This document shows positions 46,676 through 54,722 of a DNA stretch of 64,000 nucleotides, in pieces. Source of the stretch: Aestuariivirga sp. (lineage in GTDB: Bacteria > Pseudomonadota > Alphaproteobacteria > Rhizobiales > Aestuariivirgaceae); contig NZ_JADCDB010000002.1 in the NCBI RefSeq assembly GCF_020252395.1, forward strand, positions 62,001 to 126,000. The letters run 5' to 3'. Positions within the stretch are counted from its first letter, which is position 1; each line of letters begins with the position of its first letter. Position numbers and translations under genes: made by a program. The notes beneath the pieces were generated by a model. That model was not told the DNA's origin, ran no database searches, and saw only the letters and a program-made list of their open reading frames with translations.

Positions 46676-48139
46676 TTAGCGCCGCACCAGATCCGACAGG
46701 ATCCGGATGCCCGGCTCGATCTTCTGCTCGGCGATGGACGAGAAAGCGAGGCGATAGAAATTGCGCGGTGCCTCGGCCGCTCCGAAGGTAATGCGCCCGG
46801 GTTCGATCAGCACGCCCTTGGCGGCGGCCTGTTTGCCCAACTCGTCACTGTCCAGTCCCTGCGGTCCCTTCACCCAGAAGCTGGTGCCGCCGAAGCTCGG
46901 CACGCGGCTCGCGTCCGGCAAGCTCTGCTTCAGCGCATCGCCCATGATCTCCCAGCGCGTGCGATAGGCGCGGTGCAGGCGGCGGATCAGCGTGTCGTGG
47001 TGCCCGAGCGACAGGAACAGCGCCGCCGTGCGCTGGTTGTTGTTCGGCGCGTGCCGCACCATCAGGCGCCGCAGCGCACGGGCCTCCGCCACGATGTTCT
47101 TCGGCGCCACTAGGAAGCCCAGCCGAAGCCCCGGGAACAGCGTCTTCGACAGCGAACCCACGTAGATGACCCGCCCGTCGTCATCCAGCGACTTCAAGGC
47201 CGGACAGGGCTCGTTCACGTAATTGGTCTCGAACTCGTAGTCGTCCTCGATGATCACCACATCGTGCTTCGCCGCGCGCTTCAGGAGTTCCATGCGGCGT
47301 TCGAGCGGCATGGTCACCGTGGTGGGGAACTGATGGCTCGGCGTGGTGAAAACGAGGTCGCAATCGTCGAAGGCCTCGGAAGGGACCAGGCCCCTTTCGT
47401 CCACCGGCAGCAGCGCCACGTTGGCGGTGCGCAGGTTGAAGATGTTGCGCACATCCGGATAGCCCGGCTCCTCCATGCCCACGCGGGTCTGCGCGCCGAC
47501 CAGCAGTGTCGTCAGCAGGTAGAGCGCGTTCTGGGCGCCCAATGTGATGAGTATCTCGTCGTCATTGGCCATGATGCCGCGGCGGGGCAAAATGCGGCGG
47601 CGGATCTGTTCGACCAGCAGCGGGTCGTCATGGGCCCAGGTGTCGTTGGTCCAGGAGCCGAGCCACTTCTTGCCCAGCGCCTGCCGGGAGCAATCGCGCC
47701 ATTCGGCGAGCGGGAACAGCGTGTGGTCCACTTGGCCATAGATGAAGGGGTAGGGGTAGGACTGCCAGTCCAAGGGCTTCGAGACATTGGTCTGCTCGGC
47801 GGGCTGCATGGTGAGGCGGCTGGCCCAGTCAATGCCGGTGCCGGGCGCCGCCTGCTTCGGTGGCTGCTTAGGTGGAGAGCCGCTGTCCAGCGCTTTTTCT
47901 GAGACGAAGTAGCCGGAACGCTCCCTAGCCACGAGATAGCCATCATCCAGCAGGCCCTGATAAGCTAGGACCACGGTATTCCTTGAAACGCCGAGGCTCT
48001 TCGCCATCTTGCGGGTGGAGGGAATGGGCTCCTCCCGAGCCAGCTGCCCGTCAAGGATGGCCGCGACCAGCGCCTCGCGGATCTGGGTTTGGAGGCTGGC
48101 GTGTTCGTTCCGCCGGATATGGACGAGCCAGTCGCGCAA
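46676..48139 (-). CDS. MocR-type regulator (GntR helix-turn-helix plus aminotransferase-like domain)
   Basis: A 487-residue fusion: GntR winged helix (about 1-75: LQTQIREALVAAILDGQLAREEPIPSTRKMAKSLGVSRNTVVLAY) and a fold-type I PLP domain (about 120-480) with the likely PLP lysine in VGSLSKTLFPGLRLGF. Such regulators (GabR, PdxR, TauR) sense PLP or an amine bound as external aldimine. The best start is TTG 48139. It diverges from the SoeA-like gene; the shared 91 bases hold a sequence very close to the TauR box, so a role in taurine or sulfonate metabolism is a reasonable inference. Confidence 0.88.
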   Translation of the reverse strand: MRDWLVHIRRNEHASLQTQIREALVAAILDGQLAREEPIPSTRKMAKSLGVSRNTVVLAYQGLLDDGYLVARERSGYFVSEKALDSGSPPKQPPKQAAPGTGIDWASRLTMQPAEQTNVSKPLDWQSYPYPFIYGQVDHTLFPLAEWRDCSRQALGKKWLGSWTNDTWAHDDPLLVEQIRRRILPRRGIMANDDEILITLGAQNALYLLTTLLVGAQTRVGMEEPGYPDVRNIFNLRTANVALLPVDERGLVPSEAFDDCDLVFTTPSHQFPTTVTMPLERRMELLKRAAKHDVVIIEDDYEFETNYVNEPCPALKSLDDDGRVIYVGSLSKTLFPGLRLGFLVAPKNIVAEARALRRLMVRHAPNNNQRTAALFLSLGHHDTLIRRLHRAYRTRWEIMGDALKQSLPDASRVPSFGGTSFWVKGPQGLDSDELGKQAAAKGVLIEPGRITFGAAEAPRNFYRLAFSSIAEQKIEPGIRILSDLVRR

Positions 48140-48163
48140 GTTTGGTACCTGTGAACAGTCCTT

Positions 48164-48182
48164 CTGGACCTATCATAGGGCC
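48164..48182. promoter_or_regulatory. Candidate MocR/TauR-type binding site in the divergent region
   Basis: CTGGACCTAT (48164-48173) matches nine of ten positions of the CTGGACYTAA direct repeat reported for TauR, and it overlaps a dyad GGACCTAT-C-ATAGGGCC (48166-48182). A weaker second copy, TTGGACCCTT, lies about 44 bases further toward the molybdoenzyme gene. The site sits 25 bases from the MocR start and 49 bases from the SoeA-like start. Confidence 0.5.
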
Positions 48183-48230
48183 AATAGAGCCGGTAGAGTA
48201 GAAAAGATTGGACCCTTTGACCGGACCCGC

Positions 48231-51038
48231 ATGACCCAGCCCGCCGTAAACACCTCGCCGAAGACCTGGGACGAGGTGAAGACCACCACCTGCTACATGT
48301 GCGCCTGCCGCTGCGGCATCAGGGTGCATCTGAAGGACGGGCGCGTCACCTATATCGACGGCAACCCGGAACACCCAGTCAACAAGGGCGTGATCTGCGG
48401 CAAAGGCGCCGCCGGTATCATGCAGCACTATTCTCCGGGCCGCCTGTCGAAGCCGCTGCTGCGCGTGGGTGAGCGTGGTGCGGGCGAATTCAAGGAAATC
48501 GAGTGGGGCGAGGCGCTGGGCCTGGCCACGCAATGGCTCTCCGAGGTTCGCGCCAAGGACCCCAAGAAACTCGCCTTCTTCACCGGGCGTGACCAGAGCC
48601 AGGGCCTCACCGGCTGGTGGGCCACCCAGTTCGGCACGCCCAACTATGCCGCTCATGGCGGCTTCTGCTCGGTGAACATGGCGGCGGCCGGGCTCTACAC
48701 CTTCGGCGGCGCCTTTTGGGAGTTCGGCGAGCCCGACTGGAAGCATACGAAATACTTCCTGCTCTTCGGCGTGGCCGAGGACCATGGCTCCAACCCGATC
48801 AAGAAGGGCTTGGGCCAGCTCAAGGCGCGCGGCGCCAAGATCGTATCGATCAACCCGATCCGCACCGGCTATTCCGCGATCGCGGACGAGTGGATCGGCA
48901 TCCGCCCGGGCGCCGACGGGCTGTTCGTGGGCGCGCTGATCCATGAGCTGCTCACCGCCCAGAAGATCGATGGCGACTATGTGCTGCGCTACACCAATTC
49001 ACCCTGGCTGATCATCGAGAACCCGGGCCACGCCGATGACGGCCTTTTCGCCCGCGCCCCGCAGGGCTCGGCCCTAGTGTGGGACAGCCATTCCAATTCG
49101 CCCATGCCGGCCCTCTCGCCCGATGCGGCGCCGAAATTGATGGGCCGTTTCAAACTGCCGGACGGCCGCCGCGCCGTCACCGCCTTCACGCTCATCGCCG
49201 AACGCTTCCTCGATCCCGAATGGGCGCCGGAGAAGGTGGCGGAGCGCTGCGGCGTTCCGGCCGAAACGATCAAGCGCATCGCCGCCGAACTGGCCCGCAC
49301 CGCCTTCGAGGAGGAGATTGCGCTCGACGTTCCGTGGACGGATCATCTGGGCCGTTATCACGAGAGGATGGTGGGCCGCCCCGTTTCCATGCACGCGATG
49401 CGTGGAATCTCCGCCCATGCCAATGGCTTCCAGACCTGCCGCACCATCCACCTCCTCCAGATTCTTCTTGGCACGATCGATGTGCCCGGCGGCTTCCGCT
49501 ACAAGGCGCCGTTCCCCAAGCCCGCACCGCCCGGCGTGAAGCCGGCCGGAAAGCCCGGCCAGGTGAAGCCCAACACGCCGCTGCCCGGCCCGCCGCTCGG
49601 CTTCGTCGCCGCGCCGGAGGACCTCCTCGTCGATGCGGAAGGAACCCCGCAGCGCATCGACAAGGCCTATAGCTGGGATGCGCCGCTCGCTGCCCATGGC
49701 ATGATGCACATGGTCATCACCAATGCCGCGAAGAAGGACCCCTATGGCATCGACGTCCTGTTCATGTACATGGCCAACATGAGCTGGAACTCGGCGATGA
49801 ACGTGCCGGACACCATCCGCTACCTCACCCAGAAGGAGCCAGACGGAAGCTACACCATCCCCAAGATCATCTATTCCGATGCCTATGCCTCCGAGATGGT
49901 GCACTACGCCGATCTGATTTTGCCGGACACCACCTATCTCGAGCGCTGGGACTGCATCTCGCTGCTCGACCGCCCGATCTCCGAGGCCGATGGCCCGGCC
50001 GACTCGATCCGCCAGCCGGTCGTCGAACCCGACCGCGACGTGCGCCCCTTCCAGACGGTGCTGCTCGACCTCGGCGCCAGGCTCGGCCTTCCCGGCATGA
50101 CGCGTACCGATGGCTCGCCGCGTTATCCCGGCGGCTATCCGGACTATATCGTCAACCACGAGCGTGCGCCCGGCATCGGCCCGCTGGCGGGCTTTCGCGG
50201 GCCCAACGGCCGGTCGCAGGGCAGAGGCGCTCCCAATCCGGAGCAGCTCCTGCGTTACATCGCCAATGGCTGCCATTGGTTCTACGAATTGCCCGAGCAC
50301 ATGAAATACTACCGCCATGTGAATTGGGCCTATCTCGACTGGGCCACCTTCTTCGGCTTCATCGGCAAGCCGGAGCCGGTGATCCACCAGCTCTATTGCG
50401 AGCCGCTGCAGAAGTTCCGCCTCTCCGCGCAGGGCCACGGCAAGGTGGTGGCGCCGGAGCAGCATCGCCAGCGCATCGCCAGCCACTTCGACCCGATCCC
50501 CTTCTGGTATCCGCCCTTCGAGGGCGAGATGGTGCCGGAGGCTGAGTTCCCCTTGCATGCCGTGACCCAGCGCCCCATGGCCATGTATCATTCCTGGGGC
50601 TCGCAGAATGCCTGGCTCCGCCAGATCCTCGGCCGCAACTGGCTCTACATGGCGCGCGGGATGGCGGCGAAATTGAAGATCGCCGATGGCGACTGGGTCA
50701 CCGTCACCTCGCACCATGGGGTCATCAAGGCGCAGGCCAAGCTGATGGATGGCGTGAACCCCGACACGGTTTGGACGTGGAACGCCATCGGCAAGCGCTC
50801 CGGCACCTGGGGGCTCGATCCCGGTGCGGACGAGGCGAAGAAGGGCTTCCTTCTCAATCACCTCATCTCCGAACTCCTGCCGGAACGCGAAGGCGGCTAC
50901 CGCTATTCGAACAGCGATCCCGTCACCGGCCAGGCGGCGTGGTACGACCTGCGCGTCCGCGTCGAGAAGGCCGCCGGCCAGTCTGACATGAGCGAACCGC
51001 AATTCGCCACGCTGAAGCCGCTTGCGAGGGCCGAATGA
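48231..51038 (+). CDS. soeA: Molybdopterin oxidoreductase catalytic subunit, SoeA-like
   Basis: A 935-residue enzyme of the DMSO reductase family. The N-terminal [4Fe-4S] cysteines are 21, 24, 28 and 56. The metal-site region reads HGGFCSVNMAAAGLY, where a cysteine may ligate molybdenum. A molydopterin-binding C-terminal domain ends the protein (about 815-920). There is no twin-arginine signal, so the subunit stays in the cytoplasm, as SoeA does; periplasmic DmsA and PhsA-type enzymes carry one. With the ferredoxin and anchor genes it fits the sulfite:quinone oxidoreductase SoeABC that oxidises sulfite from sulfonate or thiol breakdown. ATG 48231 has only a weak ribosome site. Thiosulfate, polysulfide or DMSO reductases remain possible. 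Confidence 0.82.
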   Translation: MTQPAVNTSPKTWDEVKTTTCYMCACRCGIRVHLKDGRVTYIDGNPEHPVNKGVICGKGAAGIMQHYSPGRLSKPLLRVGERGAGEFKEIEWGEALGLATQWLSEVRAKDPKKLAFFTGRDQSQGLTGWWATQFGTPNYAAHGGFCSVNMAAAGLYTFGGAFWEFGEPDWKHTKYFLLFGVAEDHGSNPIKKGLGQLKARGAKIVSINPIRTGYSAIADEWIGIRPGADGLFVGALIHELLTAQKIDGDYVLRYTNSPWLIIENPGHADDGLFARAPQGSALVWDSHSNSPMPALSPDAAPKLMGRFKLPDGRRAVTAFTLIAERFLDPEWAPEKVAERCGVPAETIKRIAAELARTAFEEEIALDVPWTDHLGRYHERMVGRPVSMHAMRGISAHANGFQTCRTIHLLQILLGTIDVPGGFRYKAPFPKPAPPGVKPAGKPGQVKPNTPLPGPPLGFVAAPEDLLVDAEGTPQRIDKAYSWDAPLAAHGMMHMVITNAAKKDPYGIDVLFMYMANMSWNSAMNVPDTIRYLTQKEPDGSYTIPKIIYSDAYASEMVHYADLILPDTTYLERWDCISLLDRPISEADGPADSIRQPVVEPDRDVRPFQTVLLDLGARLGLPGMTRTDGSPRYPGGYPDYIVNHERAPGIGPLAGFRGPNGRSQGRGAPNPEQLLRYIANGCHWFYELPEHMKYYRHVNWAYLDWATFFGFIGKPEPVIHQLYCEPLQKFRLSAQGHGKVVAPEQHRQRIASHFDPIPFWYPPFEGEMVPEAEFPLHAVTQRPMAMYHSWGSQNAWLRQILGRNWLYMARGMAAKLKIADGDWVTVTSHHGVIKAQAKLMDGVNPDTVWTWNAIGKRSGTWGLDPGADEAKKGFLLNHLISELLPEREGGYRYSNSDPVTGQAAWYDLRVRVEKAAGQSDMSEPQFATLKPLARAE

Positions 51039-51832
51039 CCTCTCTCCCGCCTCCCACCGCGAGGAAGCTGGGTCTCGTCATCGACCTCGATACCTGTGTC
51101 GGCTGCCAGGCCTGCGTGACCTCCTGCAAGGAATGGAACACGCAGGGCTATTCGGCGCCGCTCACCGACGAGCATACCCAGGGTGCGGAGGCGACCGGCG
51201 TCTGGCTCAACCGCGTGCACGGCTATGAGGTGCGGGAAGCGGGGCAGGACCAGTCGCGCATCGTCCATTTCCCGCGATCCTGCCTCCATTGCGAGGAGCC
51301 CGCCTGCGTTACCGTTTGCCCCACGGGTGCGAGCTACAAGCGCGCCGAGGACGGCATCGTGCTGGTGAACCCCGAAACCTGCATCGGCTGCAAGCTTTGC
51401 TCCTGGGCCTGCCCCTATGGCGCGCGTGAATACGACCAGTCGCATGGCGTGATGAAGAAGTGCACGCTCTGCGTCGACCGCATCTACAACGACAATCTCG
51501 GGGAGGACGACCGCTTGCCCGCCTGCGTGAAGGCCTGTCCCACCAGTGCGCGGCATTTCGGCGATCTCGGTGACTCCTCCTCCAAGGTCTCGCAGCTCGT
51601 GGCCGAGCGCGGTGGCTATGACCTCTTGCCCGAGATGGGCTACAAGCCCGTCAACAAGTATCTCCCACCGCGCGCGCGGCGCGATGCCACCACCTCGCGC
51701 GCCGAAGCCCTGCCAAAGCCCGATGGCTCCGCCTTCGACCGGCTCTTCCAATGGGCGGACAAGGTGCTGTCGCCCGGAAAGGGCTCGGCCCGCGCCAATG
51801 AAGTCGACCATTCCGGAAAGCTTGAAGGCTGA
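51035..51832 (+). CDS. soeB: Iron-sulfur electron-transfer subunit, SoeB-like
   Basis: A 265-residue ferredoxin of the DmsB/NrfC class with four cysteine clusters: DLDTCVGCQACVTSCKEWN, CLHCEEPACVTVCPTGA, ETCIGCKLCSWACPYGA and KKCTLCVDR with ACVKACPTSA. It carries electrons between the molybdopterin subunit and the quinone-linked anchor. The start overlaps the catalytic gene by four bases (ATGA) and the anchor gene begins two bases after its stop, so the three are one translational unit. Confidence 0.9.
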   Translation: MTSLPPPTARKLGLVIDLDTCVGCQACVTSCKEWNTQGYSAPLTDEHTQGAEATGVWLNRVHGYEVREAGQDQSRIVHFPRSCLHCEEPACVTVCPTGASYKRAEDGIVLVNPETCIGCKLCSWACPYGAREYDQSHGVMKKCTLCVDRIYNDNLGEDDRLPACVKACPTSARHFGDLGDSSSKVSQLVAERGGYDLLPEMGYKPVNKYLPPRARRDATTSRAEALPKPDGSAFDRLFQWADKVLSPGKGSARANEVDHSGKLEG

Positions 51833-51834
51833 GA

Positions 51835-52764
51835 ATGCATCCCGCCTATTCCGTCATCCTGTTCACGACGGCCTCCGGCGCCGGCTATGGGCTGCTGGCA
51901 CTGCTCTGCCTCGTGGGGTTGAGCCATGGTGAAGCATCGACGCTGGCGTTCGGACTCACGGCAATGGTGATCGCGCTGGGCCTTATCACCATCGGGCTCC
52001 TGTCCTCGACCTTCCATCTCGGCCACCCGGAGCGCGCTTGGCGGGCCCTGTCGCAGTGGCGCTCCTCCTGGCTGTCGCGCGAGGGCGTGCTGGCGGTGGT
52101 GACCTATGTGCCGGCCGTGCTGTTCGGCGTGGTGTGGTCCGGTCTCTATCCCGCACTTGACCTCATCAAGCCGCTGGCCGTGATCACCGGCGTGCTGGCC
52201 CTGCTGACCGTGATGTCGACGGGCAAGATCTACGCGACGCTGGCCACCATCCGCGCCTGGCACAATGGCTGGACGGTGTGGGTCTATCTCGCCTTCGCAT
52301 TGGCGACGGGGGCTACGATCCTCGCAGCCATCACCTCCGTCTTCGGCAATTTTCCGGCCTTCCTCGTCTGGTTCTCGAATGCCTGGCTAGTGGCCGCGCT
52401 GGCCGTCATTCTCGCCTACTGGCGCAGCATCGACGCTGCACCGCGTGACCTGACGATCGAACAGGCCACGGGGCTTGGCCGCATGGGGCAGGTGAGCCAA
52501 TGGGAAGTGCCGCACACCGCCGCCAATTACGTGCAAAAGGAGATGGGCTACGCCGTCGCCCGCAAGCACGCCGCGAAGCTCCGGCGGCTGGTGATCGTCG
52601 CGCTGGTTCTGGCCGTCCTAATGATGTTGGCGGGGCTTGCCGTTCCTTTCGCCGCGCTGCTCTCCGCAGCACTCGCGATCTTCGCCGCCGTGGTGCAGCG
52701 CTGGCTGTTCTTCGCGGAAGCCCAGCACGTTTCGACACTCTTCTACGGCGCCAAGGCCGCCTGA
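51835..52764 (+). CDS. soeC: DmsC-family membrane anchor subunit, SoeC-like
   Basis: A 309-residue inner-membrane protein with about eight helices. It opens MHPAYSVILFTTASGAGYGLLALLCLVG and has STFHLGHPERAWRALSQWRSSWLSREGV, a typical DmsC signature for the quinone-interaction region. The C-terminal QRWLFFAEAQHVSTLFYG is also conserved. As third gene of the cluster it would pass electrons from sulfite oxidation to ubiquinone. Confidence 0.87.
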   Translation: MHPAYSVILFTTASGAGYGLLALLCLVGLSHGEASTLAFGLTAMVIALGLITIGLLSSTFHLGHPERAWRALSQWRSSWLSREGVLAVVTYVPAVLFGVVWSGLYPALDLIKPLAVITGVLALLTVMSTGKIYATLATIRAWHNGWTVWVYLAFALATGATILAAITSVFGNFPAFLVWFSNAWLVAALAVILAYWRSIDAAPRDLTIEQATGLGRMGQVSQWEVPHTAANYVQKEMGYAVARKHAAKLRRLVIVALVLAVLMMLAGLAVPFAALLSAALAIFAAVVQRWLFFAEAQHVSTLFYGAKAA

Positions 52765-52809
52765 AACTGTCCAAAGACGCGTTTCGCGCTTGGCAAGCGG
52801 CTGGATAAC

Positions 52810-52831
52810 GATATAAAGAAGTCCTTATGTC
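52810..52831. promoter_or_regulatory. Dyad operator upstream of bmt
   Basis: Two 11-base halves, GATATAAAGAA (52810-52820) and GTCCTTATGTC (52821-52831), are inverted repeats with eight of eleven matches. The palindrome covers the open-frame ATG at 52827, which shows that the true bmt start is the ATG at 52851. AT-rich ATATAAAG-type palindromes precede methyl-cycle genes in alphaproteobacteria, where the ArsR-family regulator SahR is a candidate binder. That assignment is inference. Confidence 0.5.
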
Positions 52832-52850
52832 GTCTGTCCCGGAGGCTTTC

Positions 52851-53867
52851 ATGACCCGCCCGTCCTTCACCGAAGCGCTCGCCACGCGTCCTTGGCTGCT
52901 GGCCGATGGCGCAACGGGAACCAATTATTTCCAGATGGGCCTCGTCTCGGGAGATGCTCCCGAAATGTGGAATTTCGAGCATCCGGAGCGGGTGCGCACG
53001 CTGCACCGCCAGTTCATCGAGGCGGGGGCAGACATTGTGCTCACCAATTCCTTCGGCGGCAACCGCCACCGCCTGAAGCTCCACAATGCGCAAGACCAGG
53101 TGCGGGAGATCAACATTGCCGCCGCCAAGAATGCCCGCGCCGAGGCCGATGCCGCCGGCCGCCCCGTCTATGTGGGCGGGTCCATCGGCCCCACCGGCGA
53201 GATCATGGAGCCGGTCGGCGCCATGTCGCATGACGAGGCGGTTAAGGCCTTCGCCGAACAGGCGCTGGCCCTCAAGGAAGGCGGCGTGGACGTCTTGTGG
53301 ATCGAGACCATGTCGTCGGAGGAGGAACTGCGCGCCGCCGTCGAGGGTGCTTCGCAGGCGGGCCTTCCGATCGTCACCACCATGAGCTTCGACACCAATG
53401 GCCGCACCATGATGGGCATCACGCCCAAGGCCTTCGGCGCCATCACGGCAGCACTGCCCACCCAGCCCGTGGCCATCGGCGCCAATTGCGGCGTGGGTGC
53501 TTCCGAACTCGTCGCCACCGTGCTCGGCATTTCGGAGGCGCGGCCCGACGCAGTGGTGGTCGCCAAGGGCAATTGCGGCATCCCGCAATATGTCGATGGC
53601 CATATCCACTACACCGGCACGCCGGAGCTGATGGCGGATTACGCCCGCATCGCACTCGATGCCGGAGCCAGGATCATCGGCGGCTGCTGCGGCACGAGCC
53701 CGGAGCACCTGGCCTCGATGCGCAAGTCGCTCGAAAGCTACACAAAGGGCAGCCGGCCGTCGCTGGAGCTGATCGAGACGAAGCTCGGCCCGGTGTCGGA
53801 ACTCGCCAAGGGCCACGACGCCGCCGCCGCGGGAGCCGCCCGCCGCGAACGCCGCCGCGGGAACTGA
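52851..53867 (+). CDS. bmt: Betaine-homocysteine S-methyltransferase
   Basis: Predicted to move a methyl group from glycine betaine to homocysteine, giving dimethylglycine and methionine. The 338-residue TIM barrel has LLADGATGTNYFQMGL at the N-terminus and the three zinc cysteines in GANCGVG and IIGGCCGTSPEHL. The C-terminal tail is Lys/Arg/Ala-rich. ATG 52851 is chosen because GGAGG lies six bases before it and the upstream ATG falls in an operator. It follows the SoeABC-like genes by 86 bases but has its own regulatory site. It contrasts with the second homocysteine methyltransferase homologue at 60315, which lacks one zinc cysteine. Confidence 0.85.
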   Translation: MTRPSFTEALATRPWLLADGATGTNYFQMGLVSGDAPEMWNFEHPERVRTLHRQFIEAGADIVLTNSFGGNRHRLKLHNAQDQVREINIAAAKNARAEADAAGRPVYVGGSIGPTGEIMEPVGAMSHDEAVKAFAEQALALKEGGVDVLWIETMSSEEELRAAVEGASQAGLPIVTTMSFDTNGRTMMGITPKAFGAITAALPTQPVAIGANCGVGASELVATVLGISEARPDAVVVAKGNCGIPQYVDGHIHYTGTPELMADYARIALDAGARIIGGCCGTSPEHLASMRKSLESYTKGSRPSLELIETKLGPVSELAKGHDAAAAGAARRERRRGN

Positions 53868-53912
53868 TCGAAACATCTTGCGTGCGGACAGCGTGCGCGG
53901 CACTCTCTCCCG

Positions 53913-54677
53913 ATGAAGGCATTCGAAGCGCGGCATTATCTGCTCAGTGCCGAGTTGCTGTGGGAGAGGGTCGCGGACCGTTCGGCCTATCCCTACGCGC
54001 TGCCTGCCATTGCGGGTTTGAGCAAGATCGATTTCCACCCGAAGGTTACCTTCATCGTCGGTGAGAATGGTTCCGGCAAGTCCACCCTGATCGAGGCGCT
54101 TGCCGTCGCGTGGGGGTTCAATCCCGAGGGTGGATCCAAGAACTTCAACTTCGGCACGTTCGACTCGCACTCTCCGCTTCACGCATCATTGCGGCTGATC
54201 AAGAGCGCGCGGCGTGCGCGTGACGGTTTCTTCCTACGGGCGGAAAGCTATTTCAACGTCGCGACAAACATCGACGCGCTGGACAAGGAACCGTCCCCGA
54301 ATCCGATAAAGATCATCGATTCCTTTGGCGGCCGCCCACTTCACGAACAGTCCCACGGCGAGTCCTTTCTCGCCCTTCTGGAAAACCGGCTGCGCGGCAA
54401 GGGCCTATACATCTTTGACGAGCCCGAGGCTGCGCTCTCGCCCACCCGGCAGATGTCCATGCTGGTGCGGATGCATGATCTGATTGCGGACGACAGCCAG
54501 TTCATCATCGCCACGCATTCGCCGATCCTGATGGCCTATCCGGATGCCTGGATCTACCAGCTGGGGCCGCAGGGGCTGGAGCGTGTTGCCTACGAGGATA
54601 CCGAGCACTACGCCATCACCCGCAACTTCCTGAACCGGCATAAGGAGGTGATGCGCCAGCTGCTCGACGGGGATTGA
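53913..54677 (+). CDS. Small AAA-family ATPase (ABC-like, AAA_21/AAA_23)
   Basis: A single-domain ATPase of 254 residues with Walker A VGENGSGKSTL (near residue 50), the SMC/ABC-like signature region EQSHGESFLALLENRL, Walker B GLYIFDEPEAALSP and the H-loop FIIATHSPILMAYP. Stand-alone proteins of this kind are related to Rad50/RecF-like or defence ATPases, but most copies in Rhizobiales have no known role. No nuclease or partner gene lies next to it. Codon use is a little less GC-biased than in flanking genes. Confidence 0.8.
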   Translation: MKAFEARHYLLSAELLWERVADRSAYPYALPAIAGLSKIDFHPKVTFIVGENGSGKSTLIEALAVAWGFNPEGGSKNFNFGTFDSHSPLHASLRLIKSARRARDGFFLRAESYFNVATNIDALDKEPSPNPIKIIDSFGGRPLHEQSHGESFLALLENRLRGKGLYIFDEPEAALSPTRQMSMLVRMHDLIADDSQFIIATHSPILMAYPDAWIYQLGPQGLERVAYEDTEHYAITRNFLNRHKEVMRQLLDGD

Positions 54678-54722
54678 CGCCGGTCAAGGAAAACCGCCGC
54701 TGCTGGCCATAAGTCTTGACTC

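Noticed and set aside
53913-54677. Anti-phage defence ATPase
   Set aside because: The ATPase stands alone, with no nuclease, reverse transcriptase or other defence partner adjacent.
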